This document shows positions 19,569 through 27,488 of a stretch of 64,000 nt of DNA, piece by piece (within the stretch, counting starts at the first letter, position 1; every line of letters begins with the position of its first letter). The position numbers were made by a program, and so were the translations under genes. This stretch comes from Bacteroidia bacterium. Lineage in GTDB: Bacteria > Bacteroidota > Bacteroidia > Bacteroidales > Azobacteroidaceae. The DNA lies in contig BNXY01000003.1 of assembly GCA_025999935.1 (NCBI GenBank), positions 23,952-87,951 of the forward strand, in the 5' to 3' direction. The notes beneath the pieces were generated by a model that had not been told where the DNA came from, did no database searches, and saw only the letters and a program-made list of their open reading frames with translations.

Positions 19569-19966
19569 ATGTCGCTGCACAAGTCAAAAGTATTAACACA
19601 AGCAATTGGCAAACGGTTGTTAAAGCTGTTTTTGGTATTGATGTTTCATTGCCAAACGGTTGGACTGTTAATGATGCCCAAAGCCTGAACGAAAAAAGCG
19701 ATGTGCGCATTGCGTTCACTTCCGGCGATAAATCAGAATTTGCAGATTTTGGCGCAAAGATTTTTGATTTGACAAAAGCAGTTTCAAAAAAGCAAATGCA
19801 AAAGTCACGTGGTAATACGACCGTAAATTCATTTGAGGACACCAAAAGCGACTCAGAAATAGCTTCGTGGAAGTATTTCTACGGCGACGAGAGCTATTCT
19901 AATGGAATTGTTACTGTAATTGTCAATGTAGATTATGACGATACCATCGTGTTACAGCTTGACTAA
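19506..19966 (+). pseudogene. Frameshifted small secreted protein
   Basis: The frame from the ATG at 19506 encodes the shared signal peptide (MKTSIRINLRNVAIVFACLS). At about 19566 the sensible reading moves to another frame (DVAAQVKSINTSNWQTVVKA...), which continues to the stop at 19966 and encodes about 130 residues of a soluble, beta-rich protein of unknown family. Loss of one base near 19566 would explain it. The alternative is that the shared leader was joined out of frame. An ATG at 19649 could give a protein without signal. Confidence 0.65.
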
Positions 19967-19994
19967 GGGGGAGAAAGCAATGAGTCGATTCAAT

Positions 19995-20007
19995 TTGGTT
20001 TACACGT
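19995..20007 (+). repeat. Left boundary repeat of cassette 2 (ATPase)
   Basis: TTGGTTTACACGT, the same core as at 18184-18208 but with T for A in front and without the upstream TTCTTTGACAT part. Its inverse is at 21392-21405. Confidence 0.75.
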
Positions 20008-20038
20008 ATTAAAACGATATTTTTACCTTCATGCAGTG

Positions 20039-20096
20039 TAAAATATCGGATAATTTTACCTGTGTCAGGATTAAAATATCGGATAATTTTACCTGT
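20039..20096 (+). repeat. Two 25-base direct repeats upstream of the ATPase gene
   Basis: Identical copies at 20039-20063 and 20072-20096, 33 bases apart from start to start; a degenerate third copy lies at about 20009-20028. Each contains the near-palindrome AAAATATCGGATAATTTT. They end just before the promoter of the next gene, the place for a regulator binding site. Confidence 0.8.
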
Positions 20097-20100
20097 ATAT

Positions 20101-20131
20101 TTGCAGGATTGAAAGATATATATTACTTTTG
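20101..20131 (+). promoter_or_regulatory. Promoter of the AAA/DUF4143 gene
   Basis: TTG at 20101-20103 and TACTTTTG at 20124-20131 with 20 bases between; the ATG follows at 20143. Confidence 0.7.
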
Positions 20132-20142
20132 CAACAAAAATC

Positions 20143-21348
20143 ATGCAAAGAAATCTGTTTCAATCCTTATTGCAGCACATTGATAAAAAGGAATTTAGTA
20201 TTATCACAGGCGCGAGGCAAACGGGCAAATCGACCCTGATACGGCAACTTGAATCGCATTGCAAAGCGGTGCAAATGCCGACGCTGTTTTTCAATCTGGA
20301 AAACAAGTCGCTCCTGGCTGAATTTGACGCCACGCCACTTAATGTGTTGCCCTACCTTCCCGATACGGACAGGCGCACGGTAGTTTTTGTCGATGAAGTG
20401 CAATATCTGAAAGACCCGTCGAATTTCCTGAAACTGCTGTATGATGAATATGCGCAGAAAATCAAAATCATAGCGACAGGCAGCAGCGCATTTTATCTTG
20501 ACGATGCTTTCCATGATTCATTGGCGGGGCGAAAGCGGATTTTCCGTTTACCGACCTGTTCTTTCGACGAATACCTGCTCTTGCGCGAGCGGCAGGATTT
20601 GCTGGAAGATGTTCGCCGGATAAAAACGAATGAAAAAGCGCGGTCGCTGCATATCAATATGCTGCAACAGGAATGGGAAACGTATATGCTTTACGGCGGC
20701 TATCCTGCTGTAATTACCGAAACCGACCGCAAGGAAAAGACAGCCCGGCTGGCGGAAATACGCGACTCGTTTGTAAAACGCGATATGCTCGAATCCGGTG
20801 TACAAAACGAAGCGGCTTTTTACCGCCTGTTCCGGATTCTGGCAAGTCAATCGGGAAATCTGTTGAATGTTAATGAACTGTCTTTGACCTTGCGGATAAA
20901 AAACGAAACGGTCAATCGTTACATAACAGTTTTGCGCAAATGCTTTCACATCGAGTTAGTCAGTCCGTTTTACCGCAATTTGCGGAAAGAACTGACTAAA
21001 ATGCCCAAAGTTTACCTGCTTGATACCGGAATGTTAAACAGTTTGCTGAACAGCTTCCAGACGCTCGACCAGCGTATCGACAAGGGAATGATTTGGGAAA
21101 CCGTATGCTACAAGACGCTTTGCGACAACTACGGCAGCGATGAGGTTCTTTTTTGGCGCACTGCCGATAATAATGAAGTGGATTTGATTTTGCCCAATAT
21201 AGAAAATCCGTTTGCCATAGAAGTAAAATACGACGCGAATTTGATAAAGACAGGCAAATACAGGAAGTTCATAGAAACTTATCCTGAAATACCACTTTCG
21301 TACAATTATCTACGGCCATTTTCAGAAGATTTTTTCAGAAGAAATTAA
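20143..21348 (+). CDS. AAA_14/DUF4143 ATPase
   Basis: 401 residues. Walker A is TGARQTGKST (about 21-30), Walker B VVFVDEVQYL (about 85-94), and an arginine-bearing sensor region follows (IATGSSAFYLDD). The C-terminal DUF4143 domain (about 190-370) combines a winged helix with a PD-(D/E)xK-like fold; VDLILPN and FAIEVKYD are the likely remnants of nuclease motifs. Such proteins are common in accessory regions and have no settled role. It is alone in its cassette and is followed by a boundary hairpin. Confidence 0.88.
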   Translation: MQRNLFQSLLQHIDKKEFSIITGARQTGKSTLIRQLESHCKAVQMPTLFFNLENKSLLAEFDATPLNVLPYLPDTDRRTVVFVDEVQYLKDPSNFLKLLYDEYAQKIKIIATGSSAFYLDDAFHDSLAGRKRIFRLPTCSFDEYLLLRERQDLLEDVRRIKTNEKARSLHINMLQQEWETYMLYGGYPAVITETDRKEKTARLAEIRDSFVKRDMLESGVQNEAAFYRLFRILASQSGNLLNVNELSLTLRIKNETVNRYITVLRKCFHIELVSPFYRNLRKELTKMPKVYLLDTGMLNSLLNSFQTLDQRIDKGMIWETVCYKTLCDNYGSDEVLFWRTADNNEVDLILPNIENPFAIEVKYDANLIKTGKYRKFIETYPEIPLSYNYLRPFSEDFFRRN

Positions 21349-21389
21349 AATGTCGGCTTGACGCAACTCTCAAACGAATTTAATTTAAC

Positions 21390-21427
21390 AAGCGTGTAAA
21401 CCAATCAATCAAAGGTTTACACGCTTT
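21390..21427 (+). terminator. Right-boundary hairpin of cassette 2, terminator-like
   Basis: Arms 21390-21402 and 21414-21426, the same 13-bp stem as at 19303-19339, with an 11-base loop, then a T-run. Confidence 0.85.
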
Positions 21428-21459
21428 TTTTGTGTGAACCGGTACAAAGTTTCCGTCGC

Positions 21460-21669
21460 TACCCTCATTTGAGGGTTTTTGCACACTCGATTAAAAAAAC
21501 CCTCAAATGAGGGTAGCGTAGCAATTTTTTACTCCCGAACTTTGCAGCGTCAAATTCAATTGAGAGTTGAAAATTAAAAATATGTATTATAAATAGAAAA
21601 CGAAAAATGAAAACAAGTATCAGAATCAATTTGAGGAATGTGGCAGCGATAGTTGCCTGCCTCGCAGTA
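21460..21669 (+). repeat. Long leader repeat, copy 2
   Basis: Second copy of the sequence at 19359-19568. Here the inverted repeat is perfect: 21-base arms at 21460-21480 and 21495-21515 with a 14-base spacer. The copy includes the ATG at 21607 and the start of a lipoprotein signal peptide. Confidence 0.85.
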
Positions 21670-22434
21670 ACGACAGTTTTCGCCTCGTGCGAAGAAGACA
21701 ACAGCGCAGCGAAAGACGACAGCGCAGCGTACTGAAAACAGTGGGAAGGCAGTATGTCTAATCAGGGCTACACCAAAGGATGGCCCAAAGAATTTTTGGA
21801 AAACCGGCTCCACAACGCCCTCGCCGACACGCTCCGCCTTGTTCTCGACAACAAAGACCTTGTTTACTATATGTACAGTCCTGAAGACATACGCGGCAAA
21901 CTCTATATGTACATGCGCGTTTCCAAAGCCGCAACCTACGACACATTCATAAAAGTTACAGGCAGGGATGACCGATGGACACTGGCAAATTCTATTACCG
22001 AACAGGGATTTGCCGGTTGCGCGTGGCTTGGCAGGGAAGGAACAGATATAGCGTACTACGTGTTAGAGATGTATTGCTCCGATTCACCGTACACCGAAAA
22101 AATCATCACCTACGGCATCACTTTCGATATAGGCAAAAGCACGATAAAACCCGAATCAATGGGCGAAATCAACCGTATCGCCAAGTTGATGACCGACAAT
22201 CCCGATTTGAAATTCTCCGTCGAGGGACATACCGACAACACAGGCTCGGCAGCCACCAACCAGACGCTTTCCGATGCCCGTTCAAAAGCCGTTGTCGATA
22301 AATTAGTGGAAACGGGTATCTCCAAAGACCGTCTCACAAGTGCAGGCAAAGGGCAAAACTCGCCCATTGCCGACAACAGTACCGACGAAGGACGGGCAAA
22401 AAACCGCAGGGTAGAGTTTATTAAAATCAATTAA
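21607..22434 (+). pseudogene. OmpA-like lipoprotein interrupted by an in-frame TGA
   Basis: The ATG at 21607 begins a lipoprotein signal (lipobox VFASC). Codon 43 (21733-21735) is TGA, after which the same frame continues without a break to 22434 (KQWEGSMSNQGYTKGW...). The C-terminal 105 residues are an OmpA peptidoglycan-binding domain (ITFDIGKSTIKPES, EGHTDNTGSAATNQTLSDAR, NRRVEF). TGG to TGA is the simplest cause. An ATG at 21754 would give a 226-residue protein without export signal. TGA is an ordinary stop elsewhere in the window, so recoding is unlikely. Confidence 0.75.
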
Positions 22435-22491
22435 AAATTACGAATTACGATGTTTTCAGCTTCCGTAATTCGTAATTTGAAATTCGTAATT
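22428..22491 (+). repeat. Palindromic AATTACGAATTACG repeat, copy 1
   Basis: Arms 22435-22449 and 22464-22478 form a perfect 15-bp stem with a 14-base loop, followed by a third inverted phrase. The element begins at the last codons of the OmpA-like gene and supplies its stop. A related copy is at 28374-28447. Confidence 0.8.
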
Positions 22492-22501
22492 GAAATAAGC
22501 G

Positions 22502-22526
22502 TTCTTTGACATATTGGTTTACACGT
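22502..22526 (+). repeat. Left boundary repeat of cassette 3 (AbiE)
   Basis: Identical over 25 bases to 18184-18208; contains ATTGGTTTACACGT at 22513-22526. Its inverse lies at 27397-27410, beyond the toxin gene and the inserted RIT element. Confidence 0.88.
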
Positions 22527-22548
22527 TTAAATTTTGGACAGGAAAATG

Positions 22549-22578
22549 TTGCCGGTTCAAAAAAATGTTCTACTTTTG
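22549..22578 (+). promoter_or_regulatory. Promoter of the abiE-type operon
   Basis: TTG at 22549-22551 and TACTTTTG at 22571-22578, 19 bases apart. Confidence 0.65.
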
Positions 22579-22582
22579 CAAG

Positions 22583-22611
22583 CTGATAATAGTAAAAATC
22601 ACTATTATCAG
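22583..22611 (+). promoter_or_regulatory. Perfect inverted repeat, candidate AbiEi operator
   Basis: CTGATAATAGT and ACTATTATCAG form 11-base arms around AAAAATC. The site overlaps the expected transcription start and ends 9 bases before the antitoxin start. AbiEi antitoxins are known to repress their own promoter through inverted repeats. Confidence 0.7.
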
Positions 22612-22619
22612 TTCCTGTT

Positions 22620-23189
22620 ATGGCGAAAGAAATAATTTATACGGTATTTTCGGATAGCCGCACAGTGTTCAGGCTTAATGATATAGCATTATTGCTGAAT
22701 AGTACGGATATTTATTTGTCCCAAAAATTGCACAAATTAGTTAGCGATGGATTGCTGCTCAATTTGCGTAAGGGTATTTACGCGAAAAAAAATTACAATC
22801 CCGCAGAGTTGGCATGTATTCTCTATACGCCGACCTATATTTCGCTCAATTATGTTTTGGCGCGGAACAGCGTTATTTTTCAGTTCGACAGCGCAATCAC
22901 CAATGTCAGTTATTTGACCCGCGAAGTGGAAATTGACAACCGGCGTATAGCGTATCGAAAAATGAAAAATGAGATTCTGTTGAATACGGCAGGTATTGTT
23001 TGTGAGAACAACATAAATACAGCCACGCCCGAACGCGCTTTTCTGGATACGCTGTATCTGTTCGGCGATGTATATTTTGACAATATAGGTGCATTGAATT
23101 ACAGGAAGATACAAGGTCTCTTGCCGATTTACAAATCGAAAAGGATGGAAGATTATGTCAATAGAAATTTTGAAAGAAATGGACAATAA
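22620..23189 (+). CDS. AbiEi-type antitoxin
   Basis: 189 residues. An N-terminal winged-helix domain (about 5-55, RLNDIALLLNSTDIYLSQKL) is followed by the AbiEi beta/alpha domain (YISLNYVLARNSVI, TPERAFLDTLYL). It is expected to bind DNA for autoregulation and to counteract the AbiEii nucleotidyltransferase. The toxin frame begins inside its last codons. The partner is now split by a RIT element. Confidence 0.85.
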   Translation: MAKEIIYTVFSDSRTVFRLNDIALLLNSTDIYLSQKLHKLVSDGLLLNLRKGIYAKKNYNPAELACILYTPTYISLNYVLARNSVIFQFDSAITNVSYLTREVEIDNRRIAYRKMKNEILLNTAGIVCENNINTATPERAFLDTLYLFGDVYFDNIGALNYRKIQGLLPIYKSKRMEDYVNRNFERNGQ

Positions 23190-23270
23190 CAAACACAAGA
23201 TGTATCTGACACAAATATTGACGGATATTTATTCCGACCGTGAATTGTCTGTTAATTTGGGATTCAAAGG
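23155..23270 (+). pseudogene. 5' part of the AbiEii-type toxin gene, interrupted
   Basis: Starts at 23155 (or the ATG at 23179, overlapping the antitoxin less) and encodes the usual toxin N-terminus up to NLGFKG. At 23270 the RIT element begins and the frame runs into element sequence, stopping at 23331. The remainder of the gene resumes at 26763. Joining the two parts gives an uninterrupted 233- or 241-residue protein. Confidence 0.85.
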
Positions 23271-23292
23271 CTTATGTACAGCTACACATAAG

Positions 23293-23329
23293 CCCTTTTT
23301 ATGTATAGTAAATGCTTATGTAAAGCAAT
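23293..23329 (+). repeat. Left terminal inverted repeat of the RIT element
   Basis: Starts CCCTTTTTATGTATAG and reads on to AAAGCAAT; matches the inverse of 26727-26762 with one extra T and one substitution. Confidence 0.85.
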
Positions 23330-23431
23330 AAAATTAACACGCATATAATCAATAGTTTAGGCAATAAAAGTTTTTGTTTACTGTACATAATATTTCTATT
23401 TTTATGCATCTAACATAAAAATAATAGAAGT

Positions 23432-24679
23432 ATGGAGCAACAACAAGAATTGAAGTTTCGTGATGTTATTGATAGGGCATCACAGCATTTAAGGGCGATT
23501 CATCAACTTTCAGAAAACACTATCAAAAAACACCGTGACAACTGGCATTCTCTTTTAGACTTTGCGGAAAAGCAAGGATTACCTTTAGTCCAAGGAACTA
23601 TTTGTGAGCAGTTTATCGACCATCAGTTAAAAAGTAATGAAGAAGTACTTGATTCCAAACGTTCTCTGTTGTATTCGGTCAAACTGTTACAGGAATATAT
23701 CAGAGGCGGTAAGATATTAAGTAAAAAAGAAACGTATGAGTTTCATGGAGAGATCGGTGGCTTGATGAAAGCATATATTTTGGAAAAAACATCCGAGCAT
23801 CTCCGTGAATCATCCATTCACACCTACCAGCTTCAATTGTCCCGGTTTTTACACTATCTTTCCGACAATGGCGTTTGTCATCTTCCGGACATCCGGATTG
23901 AACATGTTCTGCTATATATCAGGCAATTGTCACCGGAACATAAAAGTAATCTGTACATTGCCATAAGCATGATAAAAAGATTTCTTAAATGGTTATTCGA
24001 CAGCAAATTATCAACAGTAAACCTGTCCTTACAGATTCCAAGTGGCCGATATGTTCAACAGTCTGAGCTACCGGCTGTATATACGCGAGAAGAAATAGAA
24101 CGGCTACTGGAGACTGGTGTTGACCGCGGATACTCCACAGGGAAAAGAAATTACCTGATACTATTACTTGCCGCCCGTTTGGGACTTCGAGCATCAGACA
24201 TCTGCAATCTGAAGTTTGAAAATATCCATTGGGAGAAAAACTTTCTATTGATAGATCAGGTAAAAACAGGCAGGACATTGGAACTGCCGTTGCTGGCAGA
24301 TGTAGGCAATGCCATTATAGACTATCTCCGCTATGGTCGTCCCAAGTCGGAAGAAGCGTATATTCTTTTAACATCCAATTCGCCTCATCGCAAAATGGAA
24401 CCTTCCGCCACATTTAGCATTGTTACTTCCGCCTTCAAGCGAGCCGGCATAAATATCTCCAATAAAAAGCATGGGGCGCATGCTCTGCGACATTCACTTG
24501 CAGCCCGCCTGTTGGAGGGGCAAACGACACTGCCGGTCATCTCCGAAGTACTGGGACATGAAAAGACAAATTCCACCATGTATTACCTTCGCATAGATAT
24601 TACCTCGCTAAGTACCTGTATATTGGATGTTTCACCCGTCAAGGAGGAATTTTATAATCAATTTAAATGGAATGAATGA
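23432..24679 (+). CDS. ritA: Tyrosine recombinase, first gene of the RIT trio
   Basis: 415 residues. N-terminal SAM-like core-binding region, then the catalytic domain with Arg in AARLGLRASDICNL, the H-x-x-R box HALRHSLAARLL, LGHEKTNSTMYYL with the nucleophilic tyrosine candidates at the end. All catalytic positions appear intact. The next gene starts in the ATGA overlap with its stop codon, indicating translational coupling. Confidence 0.88.
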   Translation: MEQQQELKFRDVIDRASQHLRAIHQLSENTIKKHRDNWHSLLDFAEKQGLPLVQGTICEQFIDHQLKSNEEVLDSKRSLLYSVKLLQEYIRGGKILSKKETYEFHGEIGGLMKAYILEKTSEHLRESSIHTYQLQLSRFLHYLSDNGVCHLPDIRIEHVLLYIRQLSPEHKSNLYIAISMIKRFLKWLFDSKLSTVNLSLQIPSGRYVQQSELPAVYTREEIERLLETGVDRGYSTGKRNYLILLLAARLGLRASDICNLKFENIHWEKNFLLIDQVKTGRTLELPLLADVGNAIIDYLRYGRPKSEEAYILLTSNSPHRKMEPSATFSIVTSAFKRAGINISNKKHGAHALRHSLAARLLEGQTTLPVISEVLGHEKTNSTMYYLRIDITSLSTCILDVSPVKEEFYNQFKWNE

Positions 24680-25650
24680 TGAAAATAGTATATCATGGCA
24701 TTTACGCCTCCCTGCTTACGGAATTTATTAATTTCAAACGGCATTGCGGTTTTAAATACAGTACTGAATCAAAGATTTTTCTTCTTTTTGACAGATTAAC
24801 AATAGATAAAAAAGAAGATACAATCGGAATCAGCAGGGATTTGGCAGACATCTGGAGTGTTAAGAGAGATAACGAATCGGAGGCATATCGTTATAAACGG
24901 TGTATTACGCTGAATCAATTTTCATTGCATCTGAACAGAATGGGCATTGAATCGGCTATGGCGCAGGCTCCCAAGCCCAAGAAAAACTTTACACCGCACA
25001 TTTATACACAGAAAGAATTGAATACCATATTTGATGTATGTGATAATCTGGAATGTGGCTGTATCAAAAGAGATTCCCTAAACATGGTTATGCCGGTATT
25101 AGTACGTTTTCTATCTGCTACCGGAGTGAGAATAGGGGAAGCTCTTAACTTGAAAACAAACGATATAAATTTCCTGTACAATTATTTGGTACTTCGGGAT
25201 ACCAAAAATGGTAAAGAAAGATTATTGCCCTTTACGCAATCTTTATCTGTTGCATTAAAACAATATGCAAAACACAGGGACAGGCTTAATCCGCCTAAAG
25301 AAGACGGTTACTTTTTCCTGACGGCAAGAGGTCGAAAATGTAATCCGGAACAAATATACAAAGTGTTCCGTAAAATTTTGGACAAGGCAAAAATCCCGTT
25401 CAAGGGCGGTCACTATGGACCGAGAGTACACGACCTTAGACATACTTTTGCCGTGAAATCTCTCGTTTCCATGGCTGAAAACGGTATGGATATTTACTGT
25501 TCTCTGCCTATCCTTTCAACCTATCTGGGGCATCAGTCGATGGAAGCTACCAATCAATATGTTCGTTTAACAGCCGAACAACATCCCGGACTTATGCATA
25601 ATCTTGAAGCTGTTTTTATTAATGTTTTTCCATCACTTAAAGAGATATGA
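24676..25650 (+). CDS. ritB: Tyrosine recombinase, second gene of the RIT trio
   Basis: 324 residues. Catalytic positions are visible as Arg in SATGVRIGEALNL, HDLRHTFAVKSL, and LGHQSMEATNQYVRL with the tyrosine. It overlaps both neighbours by four bases (ATGA), so the three proteins are made from one message and presumably work as one complex on the element ends. Confidence 0.88.
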   Translation: MMKIVYHGIYASLLTEFINFKRHCGFKYSTESKIFLLFDRLTIDKKEDTIGISRDLADIWSVKRDNESEAYRYKRCITLNQFSLHLNRMGIESAMAQAPKPKKNFTPHIYTQKELNTIFDVCDNLECGCIKRDSLNMVMPVLVRFLSATGVRIGEALNLKTNDINFLYNYLVLRDTKNGKERLLPFTQSLSVALKQYAKHRDRLNPPKEDGYFFLTARGRKCNPEQIYKVFRKILDKAKIPFKGGHYGPRVHDLRHTFAVKSLVSMAENGMDIYCSLPILSTYLGHQSMEATNQYVRLTAEQHPGLMHNLEAVFINVFPSLKEI

Positions 25651-26660
25651 CAGCAACAGATTTTTCAAAATACCTCACAGCCTTTCTGACCAAATATTTG
25701 GTGAATGAAAGAGGGGCAAGTCCAAATACAATCAAATCATATCGAGACACTTTTGTCCAATTTATAGATTATCTAATCCATCAAAGAGGAATGAAATTAC
25801 AAAAAATCACACTCTCCGTGATTACCAAAGAATGGATTGTTGATTTTCTTGATTGGTTGCAACTGGAAAAGAAATGTGGTAACGCAACCAGAAACAACAG
25901 ACTGGCAGCATTACACTCCTTCTTTAAATATGTACAGTTTCACTATCCGGATCATTTGTTTGAGTACCAAAGAATCTTGTCTATAAAAGTCAAGAAGCAC
26001 AAAAAAGAAAACATCAATTACCTGACTATAGATGGGATACGTCTGCTTTTGGAACAACCGGACGCAACAACCTCAAAAGGCAGGAGGGATATTGCTTTGT
26101 TGTCCCTGATGTATGATACCGGTGCGAGAGTACAGGAAATGGTCGATTTAACCGTACAGGATGTGCATATTGACAGTCCTCATACAATTAGGATAATGGG
26201 AAAAGGGCAAAAAGTGAGAATAGTGCCATTGATGGAAGAGCAGATGAAAATCCTTCTTTGTTATATGAAGGAAAATGGACTTATACGAAGCGAATGCAGA
26301 CCTTATCCGCTTTTTTCAAATAACAGAAAAGAAAAATTGACAAGGGGAGGCATCACGCATATTGTACAAAAATATGCACAATCTGCCAGAAAGAAAGATT
26401 CAAATCTTATTCCTGCAAAACTAAGCTGTCATTCCCTGCGCCACTCAAAGGCGATGCATCTACTGCAAGCGGGTGTAAATCTCGTTTATATCAGGGATAT
26501 TCTTGGGCATGTTTCAATCCAAACCACGGAAATATATGCAAGAGCAGATTCTAAACAAAAACGAGAGGCTATTGAAAAAGCATATATCGCTGTGTCGCCG
26601 GATGTCAACCCACTGTGGGTAAATGATGATAATCTATTGGATTGGTTGAAATCTTTTTAA
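25647..26660 (+). CDS. ritC: Tyrosine recombinase, third gene of the RIT trio
   Basis: 337 residues with a complete N-terminal SAM-like domain (VNERGASPNTIKSYRDTFVQ) and catalytic Arg in YDTGARVQEMVDL, HSLRHSKAMHLL, LGHVSIQTTEIYAR. It is the most XerD-like of the three. The right terminal repeat begins about 66 bases after its stop. Confidence 0.88.
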   Translation: MTATDFSKYLTAFLTKYLVNERGASPNTIKSYRDTFVQFIDYLIHQRGMKLQKITLSVITKEWIVDFLDWLQLEKKCGNATRNNRLAALHSFFKYVQFHYPDHLFEYQRILSIKVKKHKKENINYLTIDGIRLLLEQPDATTSKGRRDIALLSLMYDTGARVQEMVDLTVQDVHIDSPHTIRIMGKGQKVRIVPLMEEQMKILLCYMKENGLIRSECRPYPLFSNNRKEKLTRGGITHIVQKYAQSARKKDSNLIPAKLSCHSLRHSKAMHLLQAGVNLVYIRDILGHVSIQTTEIYARADSKQKREAIEKAYIAVSPDVNPLWVNDDNLLDWLKSF

Positions 26661-26726
26661 ATATTATGTGTAGTAATCAAGTGAAAGGATAATGTTAATC
26701 TACTGAATATTATCTTAGTAACTCTG

Positions 26727-26762
26727 ATTACTTTACATAAGCATTTACTATACATAAAAGGG
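26727..26762 (-). repeat. Right terminal inverted repeat of the RIT element
   Basis: Inverse of 23293-23329; ends AAAAGGG directly before the restored toxin codons GGA ACG GCG. Confidence 0.85.
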
Positions 26763-27372
26763 AGGAACGGCGGCGATGCTGTTTTACGGTTTGCCGCGTT
26801 TTTCGGTCGATTTGGATTTTAATTTACTGGATAAAAATTCAGCCGAAAAAACGTATCAAAAAGTAAAGAAAATCGTATTGAGATACGGTAAAATTCACGA
26901 TGAGGCGCAAAAGTTCTTCGGCGATTTGCTTTCACTCGATTACGGACACGGCGAAAGAAACCTAAAAATAGACATTTCGCACCGCGCCGAAAACGACGAG
27001 TATGTAATAAGAAACTTGCTTGGTATTAACGTAAAAATAATGGAAATCAGCGATATGTTTTCGCATAAGCTGGTTGCCTTGCTTGGACGGAAAGAATTTG
27101 CCGAGCGCGACATTTTCGACTGCTGGTATTTTATGAAAGAAAAAACGCCGGTCAATCGGCAAATTGTGGAAAGCCTGACGCAAAAGCCGCTTTCGGAATA
27201 TTTGCAGGATTGTATTGATAAAATGGAAAATTTGCCCAAACGCAGTTTGCTTTACGGGCTTGGCGAATTGGTTGCAGACGACATGAAATCGTTTGTCCGC
27301 AACAAACTGCAGCAGGAAACGGTGTTTTTACTGAAATCCTATCAAATGTTCCTCCTGTTGAAAAAAAGCTGA
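26763..27372 (+). pseudogene. 3' part of the AbiEii-type nucleotidyltransferase toxin gene
   Basis: Continues the frame cut at 23270. The first residues are GGTAAMLFYGLPRFSVDLDF, the GG(S/T) loop and Asp-x-Asp metal site of AbiEii/DUF1814 nucleotidyltransferases. The rest (DISHRAENDE, LGRKEFAERDIFDCWYF) matches the family to the C-terminus. An internal ATG at 26776 could give 198 residues, but that product would lack the GG loop and should be inactive. Confidence 0.85.
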
Positions 27373-27393
27373 CCCCAATCTTTTTCAGGCTTC

Positions 27394-27431
27394 AAAGCGT
27401 GTAAACCAATCATCAAAGGTTTACACGCAAA
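27394..27431 (+). repeat. Boundary hairpin between cassettes 3 and 4
   Basis: GCGTGTAAACC (27397-27407) and GGTTTACACGC (27418-27428) around a 10-base loop. Unlike the other copies it is followed by AAATTG, not a T-run, so it is a shared boundary more than a terminator; the right arm serves as the left border of the PIN cassette. Confidence 0.85.
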
Positions 27432-27462
27432 TTGCTTTATTGAGCAAAAAACGCTATCTTTG
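27432..27462 (+). promoter_or_regulatory. Promoter of the PIN toxin-antitoxin operon
   Basis: TTG at 27432-27434 and TATCTTTG at 27455-27462, 20 bases apart, starting one base after the boundary hairpin. Confidence 0.65.
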
Positions 27463-27488
27463 CCGTACAAATATAAAAACATAAGATT

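Larger units (their letters stand above)
23271..26762 (+). mobile_element. RIT element (recombinase in trio) inserted in the AbiEii gene
   Basis: About 3492 bp with three overlapping tyrosine recombinase genes and near-perfect terminal inverted repeats: 23293-23329 on the left against 26727-26762 on the right (both contain ATGTATAGTAAATGCTTATG or its inverse). The left end carries an additional palindrome (23269-23294). The borders are ambiguous by two bases (GG). Three recombinases in tandem with inverted-repeat ends define RIT elements; Tn554-type elements have two recombinases plus a different third protein. Confidence 0.88.

Noticed and set aside
21733-21735. TGA recoding (selenocysteine or Trp) in the OmpA-like gene
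   Set aside because: TGA ends many normal genes in this window, and no SECIS-like structure or reason for selenocysteine is seen; a point mutation is simpler.
23271-26762. Tn554-type transposon
   Set aside because: The third gene is itself a complete tyrosine recombinase and the ends are inverted repeats, which fits RIT elements better.
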